From: Rubrivivax sp.
Lineage (GTDB): Bacteria > Pseudomonadota > Gammaproteobacteria > Burkholderiales > Burkholderiaceae_C
Assembly (NCBI GenBank): GCA_022842305.1
Contig: JALHPY010000009.1
Span: 1-64,000, forward strand
DNA: 64,000 nt
Direction of reading: 5' to 3'
Numbering within the stretch: the stretch's first letter is position 1; each line of letters opens with the position of its first letter. This document shows positions 50,749 to 59,417 of the stretch, in pieces. Both the position numbers and the translations under genes were made by a program. The notes beneath the pieces were generated by a model that did no database searches, was not told where the DNA came from, and saw nothing but the letters and a program-made list of their open reading frames with translations.

Positions 50749-51371
50749 GTGACGCCCTCAACTACCTCATCAAGGCGCGCGGTGACGCGCTCGGCCACTA
50801 CTTCGCCTTCCTCAAGGAGTGCGGCAAGCACCTGGACCCGAAGACGCGCAACCTGATCAGCGTGATCACCAAGGTCGACGCGCAGACCGAGCGCGGCTTC
50901 AGGCAGTACCTGGGCCGTGCGCTGCGCGAGGGCTGCACGCCCGTGGAGGTGCTGGACGCGCTGCTGATGGCCTTCCCCACGCTGGGCCTGGCCAAGATCG
51001 TCTGGGCGGCGGACATCATCCTGGCGATGGACCTGCCAGAGTTCCAGCCCGGCGCCATGGGCGCGGCCGGCGAATGGCACGACGTCATGGCCACCAAGGG
51101 CTTCAAGGACGGCCAGACACAGCGCGTCGAGTGCGACGGCCGCGGCCTGTTCGTGCACCGTGCAGGCAAGGACTGGCGCGTCTACGACAGCCGCTGTCCG
51201 CACCAGACCACCAACATCCCCGATCTGGCGTTGCACGAGTGCAAGTTGACATGCCCCAAACATGGGTGGGTATTCGACGTTCAGACTGGCAACTGCATCG
51301 AGAAGGGCAACAGCCCGCTGCGGCTGTGGCCCAGCAAGGTGGCCAAGGGCCGCCTGCTTGCGCGCTGGTGA
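50745..51371 (+). CDS. Carboxymuconolactone-decarboxylase-like/Rieske fusion protein
   Basis: A 208-residue protein. Residues 1-100 are an AhpD/CMD-like helical domain without the CXXC pair (DPKTRNLISVITKVDAQTE; LGLAKIVWAADI). Residues 110-208 are a Rieske [2Fe-2S] domain with SRCPHQTTN and LTCPKHGWVFD (CxH...CxxH). No signal peptide, so it is cytoplasmic. It overlaps sulP2 (ATGA). Role unknown; perhaps an electron-transfer or sensing protein. Confidence 0.8.
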   Translation: MSDALNYLIKARGDALGHYFAFLKECGKHLDPKTRNLISVITKVDAQTERGFRQYLGRALREGCTPVEVLDALLMAFPTLGLAKIVWAADIILAMDLPEFQPGAMGAAGEWHDVMATKGFKDGQTQRVECDGRGLFVHRAGKDWRVYDSRCPHQTTNIPDLALHECKLTCPKHGWVFDVQTGNCIEKGNSPLRLWPSKVAKGRLLARW

Positions 51372-51424
51372 ACGCGCCGGCACCGTATTCAACTCCCCTT
51401 CTTCACCCACAAAAGGAAACGAAC

Positions 51425-52750
51425 ATGCGCGCGACACCCCGGCTCTTCAAACTCACATCATTGGCCTCGCTGTGCGCGTTCGCGTTGCCGGCACTGGCCA
51501 CCAACGGCATGAATATGGAAGGCTATGGGCCCGTCTCCACCGCCATGGGCGGCGCGTCGCAGGCACTGGACCATGGCACCGCGGCCATGGCGCAGAACCC
51601 GGCCACCTTGGGCCTGATGGCCCCGGGCGCGCGCCTGGACGCCGCCTTCGGCGTGCTGGGCCCCGACGTGGCCAGTTCGGTCCCCGGCGCGACCGCCAAG
51701 TCCGGTGGCACCTCCTACGTCATGCCGGCCTTCGGCTACGCGCGGCGCAGCGGCAGCCTGACCTACGGCGTGGGCATGTTCGCGCAAGGCGGCATGGGCA
51801 CCGAGTACGACGGCAATGCGTTCTTCACGGCCGGCGGCTCGGGCCGGGAGACCCGCTCCGAGCTCGGCGTAGGGCGCTTGCTGTTGCCGCTCGCCTGGGA
51901 GGTGGCGCCGAACTTCATCGTCGGCGGCTCGATCGACTTCGTCTGGGCCAACCTCGACCTGCGCATGGAATTGCCGGGCAGCCGGTTGGCCAGCTTGGTG
52001 ACCGGCACCCCATCGGGCGGGCTGGCCAGTCAACTGGGGCCGCTGTCGGGATCGCCCTGGGTCCGCATCGACTTCTCGGACGACAACGACTTCAGCGGCG
52101 CCGCCCGGTCCACCGGCTGGGCCTTCAAGCTGGGCGCGGTCTGGAAGGCGAGCCCGAGCTTCACTTTGGGAGCGTCATACCAGGGCAAGACGACGCTGGA
52201 CGACATGAAGACCGGCACCACCGGCGCGGCGATGAGCGGCCCCGGTGGTTTCGGCGACGCTGGCCGCATCACGGTGCTCGACTTCCAGTGGCCGACTCTG
52301 TTGGCTATCGGCGGCGCCTGGCAAGCGACTCCGGCGCTGCTGGTGGCGGCCGACGTCAAGCGCATCGGCTGGTCGGACGTCATGGAGAGCTTCAAGATGC
52401 GCTACGACAGCGCCGGCTTCGGCGGCTCGGTGACCTTCGCGCTGCCGCAGCAGTGGAAGGACCAGACCGTCGTCAACCTCGGCGTGGCCTATGCCTTGAA
52501 CCAGCAGTTCACGCTGCGCGCCGGCTACAACCATGCCGACAATCCGATTCCGGAAGCCTTCGTGAACCCGCTGTTCCCGGCCACTGTCGAGAACCACTAC
52601 ACGCTGGGCCTGGGCTGGCAGGTCGCGCCCCGCCACGCCGTCAACGCCTCGCTCACCGTGGCCCCCGAGAGCAGCGTGACCAACGGCGACGGCATCGTCG
52701 TCACGCACAAGCAGACCAACGTGCAGGTGATGTACAGCTTCCGCTTCTGA
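51425..52750 (+). CDS. FadL/TodX-family outer-membrane channel
   Basis: A 441-residue beta-barrel protein with a signal peptide ending ALPALA, the FadL hatch sequence TNGMNMEGYGPVSTAMGGAS and a terminal Phe (YSFRF). FadL channels import hydrophobic compounds. In a sulfur locus it may pass polysulfide or elemental sulfur, which is inference. RBS AAAGGAAACGAAC. Confidence 0.88.
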   Translation: MRATPRLFKLTSLASLCAFALPALATNGMNMEGYGPVSTAMGGASQALDHGTAAMAQNPATLGLMAPGARLDAAFGVLGPDVASSVPGATAKSGGTSYVMPAFGYARRSGSLTYGVGMFAQGGMGTEYDGNAFFTAGGSGRETRSELGVGRLLLPLAWEVAPNFIVGGSIDFVWANLDLRMELPGSRLASLVTGTPSGGLASQLGPLSGSPWVRIDFSDDNDFSGAARSTGWAFKLGAVWKASPSFTLGASYQGKTTLDDMKTGTTGAAMSGPGGFGDAGRITVLDFQWPTLLAIGGAWQATPALLVAADVKRIGWSDVMESFKMRYDSAGFGGSVTFALPQQWKDQTVVNLGVAYALNQQFTLRAGYNHADNPIPEAFVNPLFPATVENHYTLGLGWQVAPRHAVNASLTVAPESSVTNGDGIVVTHKQTNVQVMYSFRF

Positions 52751-52771
52751 GCAAGCTGCGGCCGCCGCCCC

Positions 52772-52814
52772 TACCCGGATGGGCTATCCCCCATCCCCCG
52801 TCGCGGGAATAGAC
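52772..52814 (+). promoter_or_regulatory. Two-dyad operator module C before tusA
   Basis: TACCCGGATGGGCTAT (centre 52778.5) and CCCGTCGCGGGAATAGAC (centre 52802), 23.5 bp apart. The first box matches module B (minus) TACCCGTATGGGCTAT at all but one base. The tusA ATG lies 65 bp downstream. Confidence 0.7.
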
Positions 52815-52878
52815 GGTGGCGGCCCCCAGCGACGCTAATCACCCCACGAACAGCGCCGCTGGCGCACCGGAGACAAAC

Positions 52879-53106
52879 ATGAAATTCGACAAGGAATTCG
52901 ACGCCTCGGGCCTGGCCTGCCCGCTGCCCATCGTCAAGACCAAGAAGTCGCTCACCGACATGGCACCGGGCCAGGTGCTGCGCGTGGTGGCCACCGACCC
53001 GGGCTCGGTGTGCGACATGGCCGCCTTCGCCGAGCAGACCGGCCACGCGCTGCTGCAGTCGGGCGAAGAAGGCGGCAAGTACGTCTTCTTCCTCAAGAAG
53101 GCCTGA
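52879..53106 (+). CDS. tusA: TusA sulfur-carrier protein
   Basis: A 75-residue TusA-family protein with the CPxP motif (DASGLACPLPIVKTKK; Cys14 is the carrier residue). It hands persulfide sulfur to DsrEFH in sulfur oxidisers. RBS CGGAGACAAAC. First gene of an operon with dsrE2 and a YeeE-type transporter. Confidence 0.95.
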   Translation: MKFDKEFDASGLACPLPIVKTKKSLTDMAPGQVLRVVATDPGSVCDMAAFAEQTGHALLQSGEEGGKYVFFLKKA

Positions 53107-53116
53107 GGCGCAGCGC

Positions 53117-53587
53117 ATGGCCACCAAGAAGATGGCGATCATCGCCACCAAGGGCGCGCTGGACATGGCCTACCCGCCACTGATCCTGGCGTCTACCGCG
53201 GCCGCGCTGGGCTGGGAGGTGCAGATCTTCTTCACCTTCTACGGCCTGCAGCTGCTGCGCAAGGACCTGAGCGGCATCGCCATCAGCCCGCTGGCCAACC
53301 CGGCCATGCCCATGCCGGTGCCCATGCCGGTGATCGTCTCGGTGCTGCCCGGCATGCAGGCCATGGCCACCTCGATGATGAAGGCCAAGATGAAGAAGAA
53401 GGGCGTGGCCTCGCTGACCGAGCTGCGCGACCTGTGCCTGGAAGCCGAGGTCAAGTTCATTGCCTGCCAGATGACGGTGGACCTGTTCGAGTTCGACAAG
53501 TCCGAATTCATCGATGGCGTGGAATACGGCGGCGCCGCCACCTTCATGAAGTTCGCCGGCGAGACCGACGTCTGCCTGTTCATCTGA
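53117..53587 (+). CDS. dsrE2: DsrE2-like sulfurtransferase
   Basis: A 156-residue DsrE/DsrF-fold protein (KMAIIATKGALDMAYPPLILAS; FFTFYGLQLLRKDLSG). The Met/Pro-rich segment NPAMPMPVPMPVIVSV is typical of DsrE2A, and the cysteines in LRDLCLEAEVKFIACQMT are the likely sulfur-binding pair. It lies ten bp after tusA, the usual TusA-DsrE2 pairing. Confidence 0.92.
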   Translation: MATKKMAIIATKGALDMAYPPLILASTAAALGWEVQIFFTFYGLQLLRKDLSGIAISPLANPAMPMPVPMPVIVSVLPGMQAMATSMMKAKMKKKGVASLTELRDLCLEAEVKFIACQMTVDLFEFDKSEFIDGVEYGGAATFMKFAGETDVCLFI

Positions 53588-53624
53588 GCCTGCCCCGCCC
53601 CGGGGCTCTGCAGGAGGCGCGTGC

Positions 53625-54734
53625 ATGAGCATGAGCAGCATCGTCATCGGCGGCGGCTTCGTCATCGCCTTCGTCTTCGGCCTGGTGGCCGCGCGCAGCA
53701 ATTTCTGCACCATGGGCGCGCTGTCGGACGTGGTCAACATGGGCCACTGGGGGCGCGTGCGCATGTGGGTGCTGGCGGTGGCCGTGGCCCTGGCCGGCAC
53801 CACCCTGCTGGCCTACACCGGGCAGGTGGACCTGTCCAAGTCCGTGGTGCAGCGGCCGGTGCTGCCCTGGCTGTCGCTGCTGCTGGGCGGCCTGCTGTTC
53901 GGCGTGGGCATGACGCTGGCCGGCGGCTGCGCCAACAAGAACCTGGTGCGCCTGGGCGGCGGCAGCCTGCGGTCGCTGGTGGTGCTGGTGTTCATGGCCA
54001 TCGCCGCCTACATGACGCTCAAGGGCCTGTTCGGACAGTGGCGCGCCGCGCTGCTGGACCCGGTGAACGTGGACCTGCGCACCCTGGGCTGGGACAGCCA
54101 GAGCCTGGCCACGGCGCTGGCCCGCGCCACCGGCCTGGAGGCGCGCGCCGCGCTGCTGGCCACCACCGGCCTGGCACTGGCCGGGGCGCTGTTCTTCGTC
54201 TTCAAGGACAGCCGCTTCCGCGCCAACACCACGCAGATCGTCGGGGCCGTGGTGCTGGGGCTGCTGGTGGCGGCCGGCTGGTACGTCACCGGCCACCTGG
54301 GCTACGGCGAGAACCCCGACACGTTGGAAACCGTGTACCACGCCACCAACACGCGCACGCTCGAATCGATGAGCTTCGTGGCACCGCTGGCCTTCAGCCT
54401 GGAACTGCTGATGCTCTGGACCGACGCCTCGCTGCACGCCACCTTCGGCATTGCCAGCGTGCTGGGCGTGGTGGCCGGCTCGGCCGCGTACGCGCTGTCG
54501 GCGGGCAAGTTCCGCTGGGAGGGCTTTGCCTCTTTCGAGGACCTGCACCAGCAACTGCTGGGCGCCATGCTGATGGGCCTGGGCGGCGTCACCGCCTTGG
54601 GCTGCACCATCGGCCAGGGCATGAGCGGGCTGTCGACGCTGGCACTGGGTTCGTTCATCGCCGTGGCCGGCATCGTGGCTGGCAGCGTGGCCATGCTGCG
54701 CTACATGCTGTGGAAGGCCGAGCGCGACGACTGA
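53625..54734 (+). CDS. YeeE/YedE-family (TsuA/PmpA-like) sulfur transporter
   Basis: A 369-residue membrane protein with about nine helices. The three cysteine-containing motifs that line the thiosulfate or sulfur path are present: SNFCTMGAL, AGGCANKNL and LGCTIGQGMSGL. RBS CAGGAGGCGCGTGC. With TusA and DsrE2 it may bring sulfane sulfur into the cytoplasm. Confidence 0.9.
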   Translation: MSMSSIVIGGGFVIAFVFGLVAARSNFCTMGALSDVVNMGHWGRVRMWVLAVAVALAGTTLLAYTGQVDLSKSVVQRPVLPWLSLLLGGLLFGVGMTLAGGCANKNLVRLGGGSLRSLVVLVFMAIAAYMTLKGLFGQWRAALLDPVNVDLRTLGWDSQSLATALARATGLEARAALLATTGLALAGALFFVFKDSRFRANTTQIVGAVVLGLLVAAGWYVTGHLGYGENPDTLETVYHATNTRTLESMSFVAPLAFSLELLMLWTDASLHATFGIASVLGVVAGSAAYALSAGKFRWEGFASFEDLHQQLLGAMLMGLGGVTALGCTIGQGMSGLSTLALGSFIAVAGIVAGSVAMLRYMLWKAERDD

Positions 54735-54778
54735 ACGGCGGCAACTGCGCGGGCATCCACCAGCGCCTACAGTCCGCA

Positions 54779-54801
54779 CTGCGCCCCCGTGAAGGGCGCA
54801 G
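54779..54801 (+). terminator. Hairpin between the transporter and the GST pair
   Basis: CTGCGCCC-CCGTGAA-GGGCGCAG, an exact 8-bp stem, 44 bp after the YeeE-type stop and 15 bp before the next ATG. No T tract follows and the downstream RBS GGAGCC is adjacent, so it may be a weak terminator or a stabiliser that controls the GST genes. Confidence 0.5.
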
Positions 54802-54816
54802 CCAGGAGCCGCCCGC

Positions 54817-55707
54817 ATGACAGCCCCCGCCGACTACACCCCACCCGCCGTCTGGACCTGGAAGCCCGGCAACGGCGGCCGCTTTGCCAACATCAACCGC
54901 CCCACGGCGGGCGCCACGCACGAGCAGCCCCTGCCGCGCGGCCGCCACCCGCTGCAGCTGTATTCGCTGGCCACGCCCAACGGCGTGAAGGTGACGGTGA
55001 TGCTCGAGGAACTGCTGGCCCTGGGCCACAGCGGTGCCGAGTACGACGCCTGGCCGATACGCATCACCGAGGGCGACCAGTTCGGCAGCGGCTTCGTCGC
55101 CGTCAACCCCAATTCCAAGATCCCGGCGCTGCTGGACTGCAGCGGGCCCGAGCCGATACGCGTGTTCGAGTCGGGCGCCATCCTGCTGCACCTGGCGCAG
55201 AAGTTCGACGCGCTGCTGCCGGCCGGCGCGGCGACGCGCGCCGAATGCCTCTCGTGGCTGTTCTGGCAGATGGGCAGCGCGCCCTACCTGGGTGGCGGCT
55301 TCGGCCACTTCTACGCCTACGCGCCCACCAAGATCGAATACGCCATCGACCGCTTTGCCATGGAAGCCAAGCGCCAGCTCGACGTGCTCGACCGGCGCCT
55401 GGCCGAGCAGCCCTTCCTGGCCGGCGCCGAGTACAGCATCGCCGACATCGCCGTCTGGCCCTGGTACGGCGCCCTGGCGCAAGGCCTGCTGTACGAGGCG
55501 GGCGCGTTCCTGGACGTGCAGGCCTACACCCATCTGCAGCGCTGGGCCCGGCAGATCGCGCAGCGCCCGGCGGCGCAGCGCGGGCGCATGGTCAACCGCA
55601 CCTGGGGCCCGCTGTCCACCCAGCTGCACGAACGCCACGACGCCAGCGACTTCGACACCCGCACCCAGGACAAGCTGGCGCCGCCAACCGAGAACCCCGC
55701 ACCATGA
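54817..55707 (+). CDS. yghU: YghU-like glutathione transferase/disulfide reductase
   Basis: A 296-residue GST with the YghU features: long N-terminal extension (WTWKPGNGGRFANINRPTAG), thioredoxin-like domain (HPLQLYSLATPNGVKVTVML) with the cis-Pro in NSKIPALLD, and a helical C-terminal domain. Such enzymes act on glutathione disulfide or persulfides, which would suit this neighbourhood. Confidence 0.9.
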   Translation: MTAPADYTPPAVWTWKPGNGGRFANINRPTAGATHEQPLPRGRHPLQLYSLATPNGVKVTVMLEELLALGHSGAEYDAWPIRITEGDQFGSGFVAVNPNSKIPALLDCSGPEPIRVFESGAILLHLAQKFDALLPAGAATRAECLSWLFWQMGSAPYLGGGFGHFYAYAPTKIEYAIDRFAMEAKRQLDVLDRRLAEQPFLAGAEYSIADIAVWPWYGALAQGLLYEAGAFLDVQAYTHLQRWARQIAQRPAAQRGRMVNRTWGPLSTQLHERHDASDFDTRTQDKLAPPTENPAP

Positions 55708-56336
55708 TCACGCTCTACGACTGCAGCACCGCGCCCAGCCCGCGCCGCGCCCGCATCCTGCTGGCCGAGAAGGGCGTGGCCCACGACACCGTGCAGATAG
55801 ACCTGCGCAACGGCGAGCAGCTGGGCGAGGCCTACCGCCGCATCAACCCGCTGTGCACCGTGCCCGCGCTGCGCACCGAAGACGGCCTGCTGCTCACCGA
55901 CAACGCAGCCATCACCGCCTACCTGGAGGCGCGCTTTCCGCAGCCGCCGCTGCTGGGCGAGACGCCGGCCGAGAAGGCCGAGATCGCCAGCTGGCACTGG
56001 CGCGCTGAATTCGAAGGCCTGCTGGCCGTGGCCGAGGCGCTGCGCAACGGCTCGCCGGCGATGGCGCAGCGCGCGCTGCCGGGGCCGGTGGACTATGCGC
56101 AGATCCCCGAACTGGCGGCGCGCGGCCTGGCGCGCGCGCAGCAGTTCTTTGCCACGCTGGACGAACGCCTGGCTGGGCGCGAGTACATCGCCGCCGGTCG
56201 CTTCAGCCTGGCCGACATCACCGCGGTGGTGGCCGTGGACTTTGCGCGCGTGATCAAGCTGCGGCCGGGCGAGCAGCAACCGAACCTGCTGCGCTGGCGC
56301 ACGGCGCTGGCGCAGCGGCCGTCGCTGGCGCTCTAA
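55704..56336 (+). CDS. Glutathione S-transferase family protein
   Basis: A 210-residue GST (MITLYDCSTAPSPRRARILL; VPALRTEDG; TDNAAITAYLEARF). A cysteine in YDCSTAPSPRR lies where active-site Ser/Cys/Tyr residues occur. It overlaps yghU by four nt (ATGA). Its TAA is opposite the stop of the bicupin gene, so the two operons converge with overlapping ends. Confidence 0.85.
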   Translation: MITLYDCSTAPSPRRARILLAEKGVAHDTVQIDLRNGEQLGEAYRRINPLCTVPALRTEDGLLLTDNAAITAYLEARFPQPPLLGETPAEKAEIASWHWRAEFEGLLAVAEALRNGSPAMAQRALPGPVDYAQIPELAARGLARAQQFFATLDERLAGREYIAAGRFSLADITAVVAVDFARVIKLRPGEQQPNLLRWRTALAQRPSLAL

Positions 56337-57019
56337 GCGACCGCAGGCGGCGCCAGCAGTTCGGCGCCCAGGTGGCCCACCTTCACGTAGATCAGCGCGC
56401 CCTCGGGCCCCGTGAAGGGCGTGTGGCGGCTCCAGCGCGGGCTGCGCAGCCAGGTGTGCGCGGGGTAGTCGCCGGCCTCGTCGCTGAACACGCCGTCCAG
56501 CACCAGGATCTCTTCGCCGCCGGGGTGGGCGTGCGTGTGGAAGCGGGTATCGGGCGCCCAGCGTACCAGGGCCGTGGAGACGCCGTCGTGCTCGTGCAGC
56601 GGCATCACCTGCAGGCCCGGCACCAGGCCCTGCCGCCAGGGCGTGGCGCGGGTGTCCATGCGCACGGGGGCCAGATCGTCGGGCGCAAACTGCCACAGCT
56701 TGACGAACAGCAGGCAGCCCTCACGCGAATACGGCGCGTGGGCGCTGCCGGGCGGGTTGCGCAGGTAGCTGCCCGCCGGGTGGTCGCCGCTGTCGTCGGA
56801 GAACACGCCCTCGAGCACCAGGATCTCTTCGCCGCCGGGGTGCACGTGGCGCTCGAAATGCGCACCGGGCGCGTAGCGCACCAGGCTGGTGGCGCGGGCG
56901 CGCTCGTCGCCCAGGCGGTCCAGCATGCGCCGCTCCACGCCCGGCAGGGGCGATGGCGTCCAGGGGGCGCCGGCCGCAGGGGCCACGATGCGCAGCGAGA
57001 AGTCGTCGTTCAGGTTCAT
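56333..57019 (-). CDS. Bicupin protein, ChrR-like
   Basis: A 228-residue protein made of two ChrR-type cupin repeats, each with a HxH...GGEEILVL metal pattern (HVHPGGEEILVLEGVFSD and HAHPGGEEILVLDGVFSD). No anti-sigma zinc domain or signal peptide is present. The repeats include a 29-bp identical DNA stretch. ATG 57019 (MNLNDDFSLRI) is used. Cytoplasmic metal-dependent enzyme or sensor of unknown substrate. Confidence 0.82.
   Translation of the reverse strand: MNLNDDFSLRIVAPAAGAPWTPSPLPGVERRMLDRLGDERARATSLVRYAPGAHFERHVHPGGEEILVLEGVFSDDSGDHPAGSYLRNPPGSAHAPYSREGCLLFVKLWQFAPDDLAPVRMDTRATPWRQGLVPGLQVMPLHEHDGVSTALVRWAPDTRFHTHAHPGGEEILVLDGVFSDEAGDYPAHTWLRSPRWSRHTPFTGPEGALIYVKVGHLGAELLAPPAVA
56499..56842. 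repeat. Direct 29-bp repeat inside the bicupin gene
   Basis: The same 29 bp occur at 56499-56527 and 56814-56842, both coding for HPGGEEILVL. The identity at every third base suggests a fairly recent internal duplication or gene conversion between the two cupin halves. Confidence 0.85.
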
Positions 57020-57138
57020 GGGGGCCAGGGTTTGTGCAGCAGACCGCGGCATCATGCGCTGCCGGCGCCACCCGCGTGGCGCCGCAGGGCATTGGCGGCT
57101 CACGCCCAGCCGATCACACCAGACAGGAGACATCCCGC

Positions 57139-57915
57139 ATGAAATGGCTTCGCTTTCTGCACCAGGGCCAGCCCGCATTCGGCGCTTTGGAGAGCGCGCT
57201 GGAGGGCGACCGGGTGCGCCGCTACGCCGGCACGCTGCTCGGCGAACACGCCGCCACCGACGAGACACTGCCCCTTGAAGGCCTGCACTGGCTGCCGCCC
57301 TGCGAGCCCGGCAAGATCATCGGGCTGTGGAACAACTTCCGCGCCGCGGCGGCCAAGAACGGCTGGGCCGAGCCGGCCGAGCCGCTGTACTTTCTCAAGT
57401 CCCCCGGCAGCCTGCTGGGCCATGGGCAAACCGTGCCGGTGCCGGCAGCCTACGACGGCCGCGTGTTCTACGAAGGTGAGCTGGCCGTGGTGATCGGCCG
57501 GCGCGCGCGCGCCGTGGCCCTGGCCGATGCGCAGGCGCACATCCTGGGCTACACCTGCGCCAACGACGTGACGGCGCTGGAACTGCTGCAGCGCGACCCG
57601 GCCTTCCCGCAATGGGCGCGGGCCAAGAGCTTCGACGGCTTCTGCCCGCTGGGCCCGGTGATCGCCACCGGCTTCGACCCCGCCAGCGCCGCGCTGCGCA
57701 CCCTGGTGGGCGGGCGCGAGCGCCAGAACTACGCGTTGGCCGACATGTTCTTCGGCCCGACCGAGCTGGTGTCGCGGCTGTCGCACGACATGACGCTGGA
57801 GCCTGGCGACGTGATCCTGTGCGGCACCTCGCTGGGGGCGCTGCCGATGAAGCCGGGCACGGCGGTCGAGGTGGTGGTGGACGGCATCGGCGCGCTGGCC
57901 AACGTCTACGGCTGA
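57139..57915 (+). CDS. Fumarylacetoacetate-hydrolase-family protein
   Basis: A 258-residue FAH-fold enzyme with metal-binding acids in FYEGELAVVIG and NDVTALELLQ, and the sequence EPGDVILCGTS late. Family members hydrolyse or decarboxylate acylpyruvates and related diketo acids. RBS CAGGAGACATCCCGC. No link to sulfur; it appears to be the edge of general metabolism. Confidence 0.88.
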   Translation: MKWLRFLHQGQPAFGALESALEGDRVRRYAGTLLGEHAATDETLPLEGLHWLPPCEPGKIIGLWNNFRAAAAKNGWAEPAEPLYFLKSPGSLLGHGQTVPVPAAYDGRVFYEGELAVVIGRRARAVALADAQAHILGYTCANDVTALELLQRDPAFPQWARAKSFDGFCPLGPVIATGFDPASAALRTLVGGRERQNYALADMFFGPTELVSRLSHDMTLEPGDVILCGTSLGALPMKPGTAVEVVVDGIGALANVYG

Positions 57916-59303
57916 GCCTCGTCCCCGGCCAGCCTGAAGCCGTTGCCGCCGCTCATCTTGGCGCGGTACATAGCGCGGTCGGCGGCATCCACGAACTGCT
58001 GCCAGGGGCGCCGGCAGTCCAGGCACAGCGCGACACCCACGCTGGCAGTCACCCGCACCGTGGCATTGCGCACCAGCATCGGCTTGCCCAGTGCCTCTAC
58101 CAGCTTGGCCGCCAGCCCGGTGGCCGCCGCTGGCGTGCGTGCGTCGGCCTGGACCACGGCAAACTCGTCGCCGCCCATGCGCGCCACCAGGTCGCCCTTG
58201 CGCGTGGCCCGCTGCAGGCGCTGCGCGACCTTGCGCAGCACCGCGTCGCCGGCCTCGTGCCCCAGGGTGTCGTTCACGGGCTTGAACTCGTCCAGGTCGA
58301 TGAAGTGGAAGGCGTAGCCGGTTTCGCCGCTGCGGCGCGCGCCCACACGCCCCAGGTGCTGCTGCAGCAGGTGCCGGTTGGGCAGCCCCGTCAGCGGGTC
58401 GTGGTCGGCGCGCAGCCGCAGTTCATCCATCAGGGCCTGTTCGGTGACGTCCTGCAAGGTGCCCACCCCGATCAGCCCCGCACCGATCTCGCGCGGACGG
58501 AACTCCACCATCAGCTCGGCCGGGTAGCGCTCGCCGGTGTGGCGCAGGCACTCGATGCGCAGTGCCTGGCGTCCCGAGGGCGCGCTCAGCACGTCGCGCA
58601 CCCGGTCGCGGTGCGGTGGCGCCACGCGTTCCAGAAACTGCGTCAGCTGCGCCGGCGGGGCAGCGTCACCTGGCAGGGCGAACAGGCTGCCGTACATCGA
58701 ATCGAAGCGCAGGCCGTCGGCGTCCTGGTCGTACTCGAAGTCGGCGACGTTGGCGCTGCGCTGCAGATGTTCCATGCGCCGGCTGCGGTCGAGCTGGTGC
58801 TCGAGCACGCGCCGCTGCTCGACCACCGACCAGATGCGGCGCGCCACCAGGTCCAGCACTTCGACATCGGCGTCGTCGTAGTCCTCGGGCTTGTTGCCCA
58901 CGCCCACGATCATGCGCGTCGCGCCGTCGGTCAACACCGGCATGCCCAGGTGGCGGACCAGGGTGGTGTGGCCCGTCGGCAGACCGCGCTTGCCCTGGTG
59001 GCCCGCGTAGTCGTTGTGCACGCAAGGCCTGCCCAATCGCGCCGCGTCGGCCCAGATGCCGGCCTTTCCGATCGGGTAGTGACGGTCGGACACCGCGGTG
59101 CAGGTCTTCAGGGTGTCGTGCGACCAGACGCCCAGCTCGAGGGTGCTCTGATCCTCGTTCAGGAAGTGGAGGTAGGCGATCTGGCTCGAAGTCGCATGCT
59201 GGGCAATGTCCACCCCCAGCTGGACGATCTCACGGATCGGCAGTCCCGTGGTGAGCGCTTCGAGACCACGCAAGACCTTCAGCAATGCAACGTCAAGGGG
59301 CAT
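57906..59303 (-). CDS. GAF-PAS-GGDEF diguanylate cyclase
   Basis: A 465-residue soluble signalling protein. An N-terminal GAF-like domain (about 15-165), a PAS-like domain (about 180-285, ending VGTLQDVTEQ) and a GGDEF domain with DHDPLTGLPNR, DLDEFKPVNDTLGHEAGD and the active site MGGDEFAVV. It should make cyclic di-GMP. The GAF cysteines (KTCTAVSD, RPCVHNDY) may allow redox sensing. Its end overlaps the FAH gene by 10 bp, convergently. Confidence 0.9.
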   Translation of the reverse strand: MPLDVALLKVLRGLEALTTGLPIREIVQLGVDIAQHATSSQIAYLHFLNEDQSTLELGVWSHDTLKTCTAVSDRHYPIGKAGIWADAARLGRPCVHNDYAGHQGKRGLPTGHTTLVRHLGMPVLTDGATRMIVGVGNKPEDYDDADVEVLDLVARRIWSVVEQRRVLEHQLDRSRRMEHLQRSANVADFEYDQDADGLRFDSMYGSLFALPGDAAPPAQLTQFLERVAPPHRDRVRDVLSAPSGRQALRIECLRHTGERYPAELMVEFRPREIGAGLIGVGTLQDVTEQALMDELRLRADHDPLTGLPNRHLLQQHLGRVGARRSGETGYAFHFIDLDEFKPVNDTLGHEAGDAVLRKVAQRLQRATRKGDLVARMGGDEFAVVQADARTPAAATGLAAKLVEALGKPMLVRNATVRVTASVGVALCLDCRRPWQQFVDAADRAMYRAKMSGGNGFRLAGDEAQP

Positions 59304-59417
59304 GGGGATCTATTTTCCACAGGATGCCGCCGCCGTGGGAAGCCAGAAAGCCCTGGTGCCAGCGCGGCGGGCGCGTGCCCGCCCTGGCCGGGCCAGGTGC
59401 GAACGCGAAGGCACGCC

